A DNA stretch of 64,000 bases from the NCBI RefSeq assembly GCF_002864685.1, contig NZ_NMQZ01000009.1, positions 25,404-89,403 on the forward strand. The letters run 5' to 3'. The notes beneath the pieces are model-generated. The model was not told the origin of the DNA, searched no databases, and was given only the letters and a program-made list of their open reading frames with translations. Numbering within the stretch: the first letter of the stretch is position 1; the number at the start of each line of letters is the position of its first letter. The position numbers were made by a program, and so were the translations under genes. This DNA comes from Alloalcanivorax mobilis (GTDB lineage: Bacteria > Pseudomonadota > Gammaproteobacteria > Pseudomonadales > Alcanivoracaceae). This document shows, one piece after another, positions 20,569-28,116 of this stretch.

Positions 20569-20682
20569 AATCGAGGGCAAGGTGGGCCCGCCCGGGACCG
20601 TGTTTGGCCATGGACGGCCGAACCCGAGCGCACAGGGACGTGCTCGTAGCGTGTCCCGGGCGGGCCCACCTTGACCTCGATT
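20569..20682. repeat. Large hairpin element C (29-bp arms, one mismatch)
   Basis: Arms 20569-20597 and 20654-20682 pair with one mismatch. The inner palindrome is GTTTGGCC-ATGGAC-GGCCGAAC (20602-20623), with one G:T wobble. The outer arms differ completely from those of A and B, while the inner core is conserved. Confidence 0.88.
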
Positions 20683-20968
20683 CACCCTCAGCACACCGCC
20701 ACCGCCCAGCGAGCCCGATAAATCAGCACACTTTCCCGCTAATTCGCGATGGACCCTTTCGTTCTCAGCGCGATCCCGTCCCTCTATTCAAATCCTTGCC
20801 TTATGCCCCCGCCTTTTAGTTGAGCGAGTTCAAATACTATTTCGTTTTAACAGGGTTATACAAAATTCACCGGTATTTGCCGCCGGGAAAGCGTTCAATA
20901 GAGGCATACCGTCGTACTGGCAGGCAACACTGCCAATAAGAATCCGGGAACAGGATGAGGAGACCATC

Positions 20969-21496
20969 ATGAATACAATGGGAACCGTGGCATTGACCGT
21001 GGTGGGCGTCGTGGCCGTGGCGGGTATCGGTTACGGTGCTTATAACGCCTTTGACAGCGCCGACCAATACGCCGAGGTGGTGAAGGTGGAACCAGCGATG
21101 AAAACCTGGCAGGAGCCCACCGAGAAATGCCAGGACGTCACCGTGCAGCGTCAGAAACCAGTAAAAGACCAGCATCAGATCGCCGGTTCGGTGATTGGCG
21201 CGGTGGTCGGTGGTGTGATCGGCCACCAGTTCGGCGGCGGCAGCGGTAAAGACGCCGCCACCGTGGCGGGCGCCGCCGCCGGTGGTTACGCCGGCAACAA
21301 GACCCAGGAAAAAATGCAGGCGGGCAACACCTACACCACCACCGAGCAACGCTGTTCAACGGTGAATGAAACGCGCAGCGAGCAGGACGGCTATAAGGTC
21401 ACCTACCGCCTGGCGGGGCAGACCCACACCGTGAAAATGGACGATGACCCCGGCGACAAACTGCCGGTGGTCGAGGGCAAGGTGGTCACTGACTGA
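20969..21496 (+). CDS. Glycine-zipper 2TM domain envelope protein
   Basis: A 175-residue protein with an N-terminal hydrophobic anchor or signal (about 6-25) and a glycine-zipper segment (about 72-112: GSVIGAVVGGVIGHQFG followed by AGAAAGGYAGNKTQ) of the 17-kDa surface-antigen/2TM type. Such proteins insert in the outer membrane or periplasm. There is no lipobox cysteine. Two cysteines (EKCQDVTV and QRCSTVNE) flank the zipper and may form a disulfide. The ATG has a good AGGAG site. Its function is not known. Confidence 0.8.
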   Translation: MNTMGTVALTVVGVVAVAGIGYGAYNAFDSADQYAEVVKVEPAMKTWQEPTEKCQDVTVQRQKPVKDQHQIAGSVIGAVVGGVIGHQFGGGSGKDAATVAGAAAGGYAGNKTQEKMQAGNTYTTTEQRCSTVNETRSEQDGYKVTYRLAGQTHTVKMDDDPGDKLPVVEGKVVTD

Positions 21497-21702
21497 CCGC
21501 CCCGCGCTGATGACGCCGCCCGGAGGGCGGCCAGGGCGCCGGTGAATCACGCATGATAAAGCGCCTTCTCGAGGCAGCCCGCTATGGCGCCGAAGGCGTG
21601 CCTTGATCAGGCCGGAAAGCCAGAATCATCAGGGAATAATTCAGCGCTGCCCCAGGGTCCGGTATACTGCCGGGCCCTGTTTTATTTTCGCACCGGAGTG
21701 TC

Positions 21703-22341
21703 ATGAACCGGGAAAAGCGTACCGAGATATTCCGCCGTTTGCGCGAGCAACGCCCGGAGCCCACCACCGAGCTGAATTACCAGACGCCGTTTGAACTGCT
21801 GGTGGCGGTGGTGCTTTCCGCCCAGGCCACCGACGTCGGCGTGAACAAAGCCACCGCCCGCCTGTTTCCAGTCGCCAACACGCCCCAGGCGATCCTCTCA
21901 CTGGGTGTCGACGGGCTGAAACAGCACATCAAAACCATCGGCCTGTTCAATGCCAAAGCCGACAACGTGATTAAACTCTGCCGCCAACTGATCGAGCACC
22001 ATGAGGGTGAAGTGCCCCGTTCGCGGGCGGCGCTTGAGGCGCTGCCCGGTGTCGGCCGCAAAACCGCCAACGTGGTGCTGAACACCGCCTTCGGTGAGCC
22101 CACCATCGCCGTCGACACCCACATTTTCCGCGTCTCCAACCGCACCCGGATCGCACCGGGCAAAAACGTGCAGGAAGTGGAGAACCGGCTGATGCGCGTG
22201 ATCCCCGAAGAGTTCAAGCGGGATTGCCACCACTGGCTGATCCTGCACGGGCGCTACACCTGCATAGCCCGCAAACCAAAATGCGGCGAGTGCATCATCG
22301 CGGATCTTTGCGAGTTTCCTGTGAGTCAGAGGCCTGGGTAG
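21703..22341 (+). CDS. nth: Endonuclease III
   Basis: A 212-residue bifunctional DNA glycosylase/AP lyase that removes oxidised pyrimidines. The helix-hairpin-helix LPGVGRKTANVVL contains catalytic Lys120, with Asp138 in VDTHIFRV. The C-terminal 4Fe-4S cluster ligands are Cys187, Cys194, Cys197 and Cys203. All these positions equal E. coli Nth numbering. It follows rnf as in Pseudomonas and E. coli, though here a glycine-zipper gene intervenes. A TATACT sequence at 21663 could be its -10. Confidence 0.97.
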   Translation: MNREKRTEIFRRLREQRPEPTTELNYQTPFELLVAVVLSAQATDVGVNKATARLFPVANTPQAILSLGVDGLKQHIKTIGLFNAKADNVIKLCRQLIEHHEGEVPRSRAALEALPGVGRKTANVVLNTAFGEPTIAVDTHIFRVSNRTRIAPGKNVQEVENRLMRVIPEEFKRDCHHWLILHGRYTCIARKPKCGECIIADLCEFPVSQRPG

Positions 22342-22353
22342 GTTTGGGGAGTC

Positions 22354-22377
22354 GAAGTTGAAAGTTAAACGTTGAAA
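22354..22377 (+). repeat. Heptamer array (GAAGTTG-type), nth side
   Basis: Units GAAGTTG, AAAGTTA, AACGTTG and a partial AAAG begin 12 bases after the nth stop codon. They are approximately the reverse complement of the array at 22466-22493, so the two could pair across the nth/comEA convergent junction. Confidence 0.8.
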
Positions 22378-22465
22378 GGGGCACCGTGCCATCGGCGGGG
22401 CTGTGGCGTTTGCTGGCTGATCTGGTGCGGACATAGCCTGCACGCCGACATGGCTGCCGGCCGCG

Positions 22466-22493
22466 CTTTCGACTTTTCACTTTCAACTTTCTC
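22466..22493 (-). repeat. Heptamer array (CTTTCAA-type), comEA side
   Basis: Four in-phase units: CTTTCGA, CTTTTCA, CTTTCAA and CTTTCTC. It forms the other half of an inverted pair with 22354-22377. Confidence 0.82.
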
Positions 22494-22499
22494 CTCGAT

Positions 22500-22541
22500 C
22501 AAAAAGCCCGGCCGCACGGGGAGGGGGTAACGGCCGGATAA
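22500..22541 (-). terminator. Terminator of ComEA-like gene
   Basis: On the minus strand the stem CCGGCCGT/GCGGCCGGG closes a pyrimidine-rich loop and is followed by five T residues. It lies about 30 bases past the ComEA-like stop. Confidence 0.78.
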
Positions 22542-22572
22542 AAGCACAACACAGCAGCGCATCATCAGTGAT

Positions 22573-22884
22573 CTATAAGGTGACCTGATCGCGGAAGCGG
22601 GCCAGAGTCTTTTCGCCGATGCCCTTGATCGCCAGGAGCTGGTCCACCGCCTTGAATGGCCCCTGCTGTTCGCGCCAGTCGACGATGGCCCGGGCTGTTT
22701 TCGGGCCGATGCCTTTTAATCCCTGTAGCTGCTCGGCACTGGCGCTGTTGATGTTGATGGTGGCGGCGACGGGCGCGCCCTCGCTGACGGCGGTGGCGCT
22801 GGCCGGCGTATCGCCGGTCGCGGCCTGGGCGGCGGGAAAGGCGCCGAGCAGGGCCAGACACAGCAGAAGGGTATAATGTTTCAT
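22573..22884 (-). CDS. ComEA-like helix-hairpin-helix DNA-binding protein
   Basis: A 103-residue secreted protein with a signal peptide (cleavage near AQA-ATG) and a double helix-hairpin-helix domain (about 43-103: NINSASAEQLQGLKGIGPKTARAIV, then AIKGIGEKTLARF). In this family the mature protein binds double-stranded DNA in the periplasm, and ComEA pulls DNA in during natural transformation. It may be a minor competence protein, but no other competence gene is nearby. It lies 94 bases after pyrF on the same strand. Confidence 0.85.
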   Translation of the reverse strand: MKHYTLLLCLALLGAFPAAQAATGDTPASATAVSEGAPVAATININSASAEQLQGLKGIGPKTARAIVDWREQQGPFKAVDQLLAIKGIGEKTLARFRDQVTL

Positions 22885-22978
22885 GGTCTTATCTCCTTGT
22901 GGTTGGTTAAGGAGACTCAGACTAAGCGGTTGATGCCACCTTGGCTGTCAGCCGGATCAGGCAATCGTTGCGCTCTGA

Positions 22979-23674
22979 TCAGGACAAAGTTTGTAGGATT
23001 TCGTCCACTGCTTCCGTGGGATTTTGTGCCTGGGTGATGGGCCGTCCGATTACCATATAGTCCACGCCCAGCTCCCGCGCCGCGGCCGGGGTTACCACCC
23101 GCCGCTGGTCGTCGCCGGCGCGGCCGGCGGGCCGGATGCCCGGCGTCACCAGCAAGAAATCATCACCACAATGCTCACGCAGCAATGTTGCTTCGTGGGC
23201 CGAGCAGACCACGCCGTCCAGACCGCTGTCGCGGGTCAGCGTGGCGAGCCTTGCCACCTGCTCACTGGGTTCGCACGCAAGACCGACCTCGGCCAGGTCG
23301 CTGCCGTCCTGGCTGGTCAACACCGTCACCGCGGTCAGCAAGGGAGGGGTTGCGAAGCCCGCCAGCGCTTCCCGAGCGGCGGTCATCATTCGCGAGCCGC
23401 CACTGGCGTGCACGTTCACCATCCACACGCCCAGTTCCGCGGCGGCCCGCACGGCGCCCGCCACGGTGTTGGGAATGTCGTGAAACTTGAGATCCAGAAA
23501 CACCTGGAAGCCCCTGTTCTGCAGCGCTTCCACCACCGCCGGGCCGGCGCGCGTAAACAGTTCCTTGCCCACTTTTACCCGCACCCGCGACGGGTCCAGC
23601 CGGGCGGCCATCGCCAGGGCGTGGTCGGCGTTAGCGTAATCCAGGGCAACAATGATCGGGCTGTTCACGGTCAC
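22979..23674 (-). CDS. pyrF: Orotidine 5'-phosphate decarboxylase
   Basis: Final step of UMP synthesis. The 231-residue enzyme has the catalytic array Asp61-Lys63-Asp66 in [11 protein letters not shown] and the phosphate loop VTPGIRP, with the terminal Gly-Arg of MVIGRPIT. The start is GTG at 23674, overlapping the lapB stop as GTGA and preceded by AAGGAG at about ten bases. A second GTG two codons on is less well placed. A long upstream reading is shadow of lapB. Confidence 0.95.
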   Translation of the reverse strand: MTVNSPIIVALDYANADHALAMAARLDPSRVRVKVGKELFTRAGPAVVEALQNRGFQVFLDLKFHDIPNTVAGAVRAAAELGVWMVNVHASGGSRMMTAAREALAGFATPPLLTAVTVLTSQDGSDLAEVGLACEPSEQVARLATLTRDSGLDGVVCSAHEATLLREHCGDDFLLVTPGIRPAGRAGDDQRRVVTPAAARELGVDYMVIGRPITQAQNPTEAVDEILQTLS

Positions 23675-24849
23675 GGCTTCGAGTCTCCTTCCGGGCGAGG
23701 TTTGATCGTGCCCCAACGCCGGCAACTGGGACAGCGCCATTGCAGCAGCGGGGTCTGGAAGCCGCAGCGGCGGCACTGGTAGATCGTCTTGTCACTGGAA
23801 AGGCGCTCGGTGAGCGTCTTAAGCACGCCCAGATGCTCGCGGGCTTCGCCCTCGGCGGAGCCCTGCAGATTCATGTCGATAATACGGTGCAGGCCGCGTA
23901 CCGAGGGGTTGGCCTTCATGTAATCGGTGATGAACTCCGCCGCTTCCCGGTCGCCGTAGCGCTCGCGCAATTGCTCGGCCAGCAGCAGTACCCGGGCGGT
24001 GCTCGGCGTCTCGGCGCTGTAATCGGCGAGCATTTTGATGAAGGTCTCTTCCTGCTCCAGGTGCTGGTAGCACTGGCGCAACTCATCCAGCACTTCGTCG
24101 AAAAAGTCCTGGTCCTGTTTCCAGATGCGGCGGAAGGCACTGATCGCGGCGTCCCACTCCTGCTCGCGCATTTCCAGGCGCCCCTGCAGCACGCTGGCGC
24201 GCACACAGTCTTTATCGAAGCCCAGCGCCCGGCGCAGCATGCGGCGCGCCGGGCTGAGCTCGTTGCGCGAGGCCTGGGTGTCCGCCTCTTCGCAGCAATA
24301 GTGGGCCAACAACGGACCGATCTTGGCGTCACCCTTGACCAGTTGCTCGCCCATGGAAATGGCGCTCGGCCAGTCCCGTTCCTGCTCGTAAAGGTTCATC
24401 AGTTTGCGCAGCACCTGTTCGCGCTGTTCGCAATCCTGATCGAGCATTTCCAGCAGCACTTCCTCGGCGCGGTCGAACAAGCCGCCGGCAAGGTAATCGT
24501 CGGCCAGTTCGAGTTGAATGCGCTCCTGTACGGAGCGCTCCAGCTCACCTTGCTCAAGCAAATGGGAGTGAATCAGAGTGGCGCGGTCGAACTCGCCGCG
24601 CTTGCGGAACAGGCGCGCCAGGCTGAGGTGGGTTTCCAGGGTCTGGGCGTTCACCTCAAGGCTGTTGAGCAGCGTCTCGACGGCTTTGTCGGGCTCTTCG
24701 TTGAGCAGAAAGTTGAGGCCGGCGACGTATTCCTGGGAGAGCGATGCCATGCGCCTGCGCTGGCGCCGCTTGCCTTCGCGGCGGCCAAGAAAGAACCCGG
24801 TGGCAATGGCGAAAAAGAACAGCGGAATCAGCCAAAGCGGTTCGCTCAT
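23671..24849 (-). CDS. lapB: Lipopolysaccharide assembly protein B
   Basis: A 392-residue inner-membrane-anchored TPR protein that links FtsH proteolysis of LpxC to LPS demand. An N-terminal membrane helix (about 4-20) is followed by many TPR-like helical repeats and a C-terminal rubredoxin-type zinc domain (CRRCGFQT and CPSCRRWG). Length matches E. coli LapB (389). The ATG at 24849 overlaps the lapA stop by four bases. Confidence 0.95.
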   Translation of the reverse strand: MSEPLWLIPLFFFAIATGFFLGRREGKRRQRRRMASLSQEYVAGLNFLLNEEPDKAVETLLNSLEVNAQTLETHLSLARLFRKRGEFDRATLIHSHLLEQGELERSVQERIQLELADDYLAGGLFDRAEEVLLEMLDQDCEQREQVLRKLMNLYEQERDWPSAISMGEQLVKGDAKIGPLLAHYCCEEADTQASRNELSPARRMLRRALGFDKDCVRASVLQGRLEMREQEWDAAISAFRRIWKQDQDFFDEVLDELRQCYQHLEQEETFIKMLADYSAETPSTARVLLLAEQLRERYGDREAAEFITDYMKANPSVRGLHRIIDMNLQGSAEGEAREHLGVLKTLTERLSSDKTIYQCRRCGFQTPLLQWRCPSCRRWGTIKPRPEGDSKP

Positions 24850-25085
24850 GAACGGCTTCCGAACAGGCCGCGCAGCCCTTTCAGGCCCAGGCCAGTGACC
24901 AGGCCCACCAGCAGACCCAGCGCCAGCAACACCATCACCAGAGCCCCCAGGGACACCTGCCATTGCCAATCCGCGACCAGCATATCCACGGTCACCAGAG
25001 CGGTGTTGGCGGTGACGAACACGAAGGCCACGCCAAACACCAGCAGCAGTGCCAGCACCAGACAAACACGGTAGAGATTTCGCAT
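24846..25085 (-). CDS. lapA: Lipopolysaccharide assembly protein A domain protein
   Basis: A 79-residue protein with two membrane helices (about 6-26 and 44-68) in the LapA pattern, including FVTANTALVTVDML between them. LapA acts with LapB at the inner membrane. It lies 45 bases downstream of ihfB and overlaps lapB by four bases. Confidence 0.92.
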   Translation of the reverse strand: MRNLYRVCLVLALLLVFGVAFVFVTANTALVTVDMLVADWQWQVSLGALVMVLLALGLLVGLVTGLGLKGLRGLFGSRS

Positions 25086-25130
25086 CAGAACATCCTAGAA
25101 GCTGTCAGCCTTGCCCGGAGCATTCGGTTC

Positions 25131-25499
25131 TCAGCCGTTGGCGGCGTCGAAGCGGCTGTCGTTACGGCCATTGCCATTGCGGGTGTCGCCGGAGGTTTCT
25201 TCCTCAAGGGATTGGTTGACCCGCTCTCGCAGTTCCTTGCCGGATTTGAAGTGGGGAACGTACTTGCCGTCCAGCTTGACGCTGGCACCGGTCTTGGGAT
25301 TGCGACCCACGCGAGGGGCGCGGAAATGAAGGGAGAAGCTGCCAAAACCGCGTATTTCGATGCGGCCACCCTCGGCGAGGGTGTCGGCCATGTAATCGAT
25401 CAGACTTTTTACAGCGAGCTCCACATCCCTGGGAGACAACTGCTGGTTTTTCCTGACAATGCGGGCAATCAGTTTTGACTTGGTTAACGCTGACGCCAT
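25131..25499 (-). CDS. ihfB: Integration host factor subunit beta with extended tail
   Basis: DNA-bending nucleoid protein, beta half of the IHF heterodimer. Residues 1-95 fit the HU/IHF fold, with the GFGSF core and the beta-arm RNPKTGASV whose proline wedges into the minor groove. At 122 residues it is about 25 longer than the usual 94-100. The extra tail (about 98-122) is polar and rich in Glu, Asn, Gly and Asp, and looks disordered. It follows rpsA as in E. coli and Pseudomonas. Confidence 0.95.
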   Translation of the reverse strand: MASALTKSKLIARIVRKNQQLSPRDVELAVKSLIDYMADTLAEGGRIEIRGFGSFSLHFRAPRVGRNPKTGASVKLDGKYVPHFKSGKELRERVNQSLEEETSGDTRNGNGRNDSRFDAANG

Positions 25500-25513
25500 T
25501 GCACCTTACTCCC

Positions 25514-25554
25514 CTGGGCCCTCGGCCCAGCGGGGCCGGCGTAATGCCGGCCCC
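25514..25554. terminator. Paired GC hairpins between rpsA and ihfB
   Basis: Two adjoining hairpins: CTGGGCC/GGCCCAG (25514-25530) and a 9-bp stem GGGGCCGGC/GCCGGCCCC with loop GTAAT (25532-25554). No T-tract follows, so they may be an attenuator or processing site that lowers ihfB relative to rpsA. Confidence 0.55.
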
Positions 25555-25567
25555 CGGGGAGGAGCCA

Positions 25568-27250
25568 TTATGACTCGTTGCTGTTTTCCATCTGCTGCTT
25601 GATCAGATCACCAATGGTTTTCGGTGCATTGGCGTCCTGACCAGAGGACAGATTGTCCATCGCCTCACGATCCTGTACCTGATCCTTGGCGCGCACGGAC
25701 AGCGTGATAACGCGGTTTTTGCGATCAATGTTAGTGATGCGGGCTTCCACCTCATCGCCAACCTTGAGCACTTCGGAGGCATCGTTGACACGGTCGCGGC
25801 TGATCTCGCTGGCACGCAGGCTTGCTTCTACGTTCTCGGCCAGATCAATGGTGGCGCCTTTGGCGTCCACTTCACGCACGGTACCCTTAACGATGGTTCC
25901 TTTCTCATTGGCAGCAACATACTGAGCAAACGGATCGTCTGTCAACTGCTTGATTCCAAGGGAAATTCTTTCCCGGTCGGCATCAATGGACAGGACCACG
26001 GTTTCCAGCTCGTCACCCTTGTTGAAGTTGCGCACGGCATCTTCGCCCTGCTCTTCCCAGGAGATGTCGGACAGGTGCACCAGACCGTCGATGCCACCTT
26101 CCAGACCAATGAAGATACCGAAGTCGGTGATCGACTTGATCTTGCCGCTGATGCGGTCGCCTTTCTGGTATTTCTCGGCGAAGGCTTCCCACGGGTTGGA
26201 CATGCACTGCTTGATACCCAGGGAGATACGACGACGATCTTCGTCGATATCCAGGATCATCACCTCTACTTCGTCGCCGATCTCGACCACTTTGGAGGGG
26301 TGGATGTTTTTGTTGGTCCAGTCCATTTCGGAGACGTGAACCAGGCCTTCCACACCCTCTTCGATTTCGGCGAAGCAGCCGTAATCGGTGAGGTTGGTGA
26401 CCCGTGCCTTGACCTTGGCGCCTTCCGGGTATTTCTGCACGATGTCGTGCCACGGATCTTCGCCCAGCTGCTTGAGGCCCAGGGAGACACGCATTTTCTC
26501 GCGGTCGAACTTGAGAACCTTGACTTCGATTTCCTGGCCCACTTCGACGATTTCGCTGGGATGCTTGATGCGTTTCCAGGCCATGTCGGTAATGTGCAGC
26601 AGACCGTCGATGCCACCCAGGTCCACGAACGCGCCGTAGTCGGTCAGGTTCTTGACGATACCCTTGACGACCATGCCTTCCTGCAGGGTTTCCAGCAGGG
26701 CTTCGCGCTCGGCGGAGTGTTCGGCTTCCATGACTGCGCGGCGGGAAACCACCACGTTATTGCGCTTGGGATCGAGCTTGATGACCTTGAAATCCAGGTC
26801 TTTTCCTTCCAGGTGGGTCACGTCACGAACCGGACGGATGTCCACCAGGGAACCGGGAAGGAAGGCGCGGATCGGGCCGATATCGACGGTGAAGCCACCC
26901 TTCACCTTGCCGGAAATCTGACCTTTGACGATCTCGTCCTTGTCGAAAGCCACTTCCAATTCGCCCCACACTTCGGCGCGCTTGGCTTTTTCACGGGACA
27001 GGCGGGTGAAGCCCATGCCATCGTCGATGGCATCAACGGCTACTTCCACCTCGTCGCCTTCGGCGATTTCCAGCTCACCGGTTTCGCTCAGAAACTCATC
27101 GCGGGAGATGATGCCTTCGGATTTCAGGCCGGCGTTAACGGTAACCCAATCGCTGTCGATGGCGACCACGGTGCCTTTGATAATGGAACCACGGGCAACG
27201 TCAAGGTCCTTGAGGCTTTCTTCAAAAAGTTCGGCAAAAGATTCAGTCAT
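25568..27250 (-). CDS. rpsA: 30S ribosomal protein S1
   Basis: A 560-residue RNA-binding ribosomal protein that helps mRNA bind the 30S subunit. Six S1 (OB-fold) repeats are recognisable. Repeats 3-6 share the pattern G-x-V-x3-T-x-[YF]-G-x-F-[VIA]. I chose the ATG at 27250 ([17 protein letters not shown]), which matches the E. coli N-terminus. The reading to 27277 adds nine unlikely residues. The leader up to cmk contains a TATAAA sequence near 27295 that may be part of its promoter, and a large hairpin (27361-27424). Confidence 0.98.
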   Translation of the reverse strand: MTESFAELFEESLKDLDVARGSIIKGTVVAIDSDWVTVNAGLKSEGIISRDEFLSETGELEIAEGDEVEVAVDAIDDGMGFTRLSREKAKRAEVWGELEVAFDKDEIVKGQISGKVKGGFTVDIGPIRAFLPGSLVDIRPVRDVTHLEGKDLDFKVIKLDPKRNNVVVSRRAVMEAEHSAEREALLETLQEGMVVKGIVKNLTDYGAFVDLGGIDGLLHITDMAWKRIKHPSEIVEVGQEIEVKVLKFDREKMRVSLGLKQLGEDPWHDIVQKYPEGAKVKARVTNLTDYGCFAEIEEGVEGLVHVSEMDWTNKNIHPSKVVEIGDEVEVMILDIDEDRRRISLGIKQCMSNPWEAFAEKYQKGDRISGKIKSITDFGIFIGLEGGIDGLVHLSDISWEEQGEDAVRNFNKGDELETVVLSIDADRERISLGIKQLTDDPFAQYVAANEKGTIVKGTVREVDAKGATIDLAENVEASLRASEISRDRVNDASEVLKVGDEVEARITNIDRKNRVITLSVRAKDQVQDREAMDNLSSGQDANAPKTIGDLIKQQMENSNES

Positions 27251-27360
27251 GGAGTCTCTCACGGGCACACATGCCAACCAGCAGACATGGGTTATTTATA
27301 AAAGGTCTCCGCTCCAAGCTGGCTTACTGTAAGAAGCGGGAGAGCCTGTTACCAAACAAC

Positions 27361-27424
27361 CATAGCAGCGGCTTGAGCCGCGCCCTCGTTTTGCTCCGGG
27401 GGCGCGGCTCAAGCCGCTGCTATG
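27361..27424. repeat. REP-like perfect 25-bp hairpin
   Basis: Arms 27361-27385 and 27400-27424 are perfect reverse complements around a 14-base loop. The arm contains GCAGCGGCTTGAGCCGCG, which resembles the REP sequences scattered in pseudomonad genomes. It sits between cmk and rpsA, where it could stabilise the cmk mRNA end or separate the two transcripts. Confidence 0.85.
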
Positions 27425-27444
27425 AATATTCTTTAAACCGGGCG

Positions 27445-28116
27445 TCAGGTCAGAGACCGGGCGGCGGCTTCATCAAGGATACGCTGCACCACCTGATCCA
27501 CGCTCATTTCGGTGGAATCGACCACCACGGCGTCGTCGGCGGCCTTCAAGGGGGCGACATCGCGCTTCATATCCCGCTCGTCACGGGTACGGATGTCCTC
27601 AATGAGGGTCGCGAGGGTAGCACCAAAGCCCTTTTCCTTCAACTGGGCATGGCGCCGGCGGGCGCGTTCCTCGGCGCTGGCGGTCAGGTAGATTTTCAGT
27701 GGCGCGTCGATGAACACCACCGTGCCCATGTCGCGGCCGTCGGCGACCAACCCGGGGGCCAGGGCAAAGGCGCGCTGGCGCGCGAACAGGGCGTCACGCA
27801 CCGGCTGCAGCACCGCCACCTGGCTGGCCAGCTCACCGACCCGTTCCTGGCGGATCTCATTGCCGACGTCCTCGCCGTCCAAAATCACCACCGTGTCCCC
27901 TTTGCCCTCGCGGAACGTCACCGGCAAGCGCTCGGCCAGATCAACCAGCCGCATTTCGTCATCCAGCGGCACGCCCAGGCGCTGCGCGTGCAGCCCCAGC
28001 ACCCGGTACAGCGCGCCGGAATCGAGCAGATGCCAGCTCAGGCGGGCCGCCACCTGACGCGCCACCGTGCCTTTGCCGGAAGAGACCGGGCCATCAATGG
28101 TAATAATCGGAATCAT
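27445..28116 (-). CDS. cmk: Cytidylate kinase
   Basis: Phosphorylates CMP and dCMP. The 223-residue enzyme opens with MIPIITIDGPVSSGKGT (P-loop GPVSSGKGT) and contains VADGRDMGTVVFIDAPLKIYL and RRRHAQLKEKG as in bacterial Cmk. The ATG at 28116 overlaps the aroA stop by four bases. Confidence 0.97.
   Translation of the reverse strand: MIPIITIDGPVSSGKGTVARQVAARLSWHLLDSGALYRVLGLHAQRLGVPLDDEMRLVDLAERLPVTFREGKGDTVVILDGEDVGNEIRQERVGELASQVAVLQPVRDALFARQRAFALAPGLVADGRDMGTVVFIDAPLKIYLTASAEERARRRHAQLKEKGFGATLATLIEDIRTRDERDMKRDVAPLKAADDAVVVDSTEMSVDQVVQRILDEAAARSLT

Larger units (their letters stand above)
20183..20968. other. 786-base intergenic region with large hairpins
   Basis: Between rnfE and the glycine-zipper gene. 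It contains an IR around TTTGGCCTCC (20224-20232 with 20291-20300) and two large hairpin elements (20367-20477 and 20569-20682). Open frames that cross it on both strands are Arg/Pro/Gly-rich products of the palindromes and resemble no protein. A less GC-rich stretch from about 20800 to 20960 probably holds the promoter of the next gene. Confidence 0.75.

Noticed and set aside
19556..20819. Open frames over the 20.2-20.8 kb hairpins (both strands)
   Set aside because: They translate the palindromes into Arg/Pro/Gly-rich strings and lack ribosome sites.
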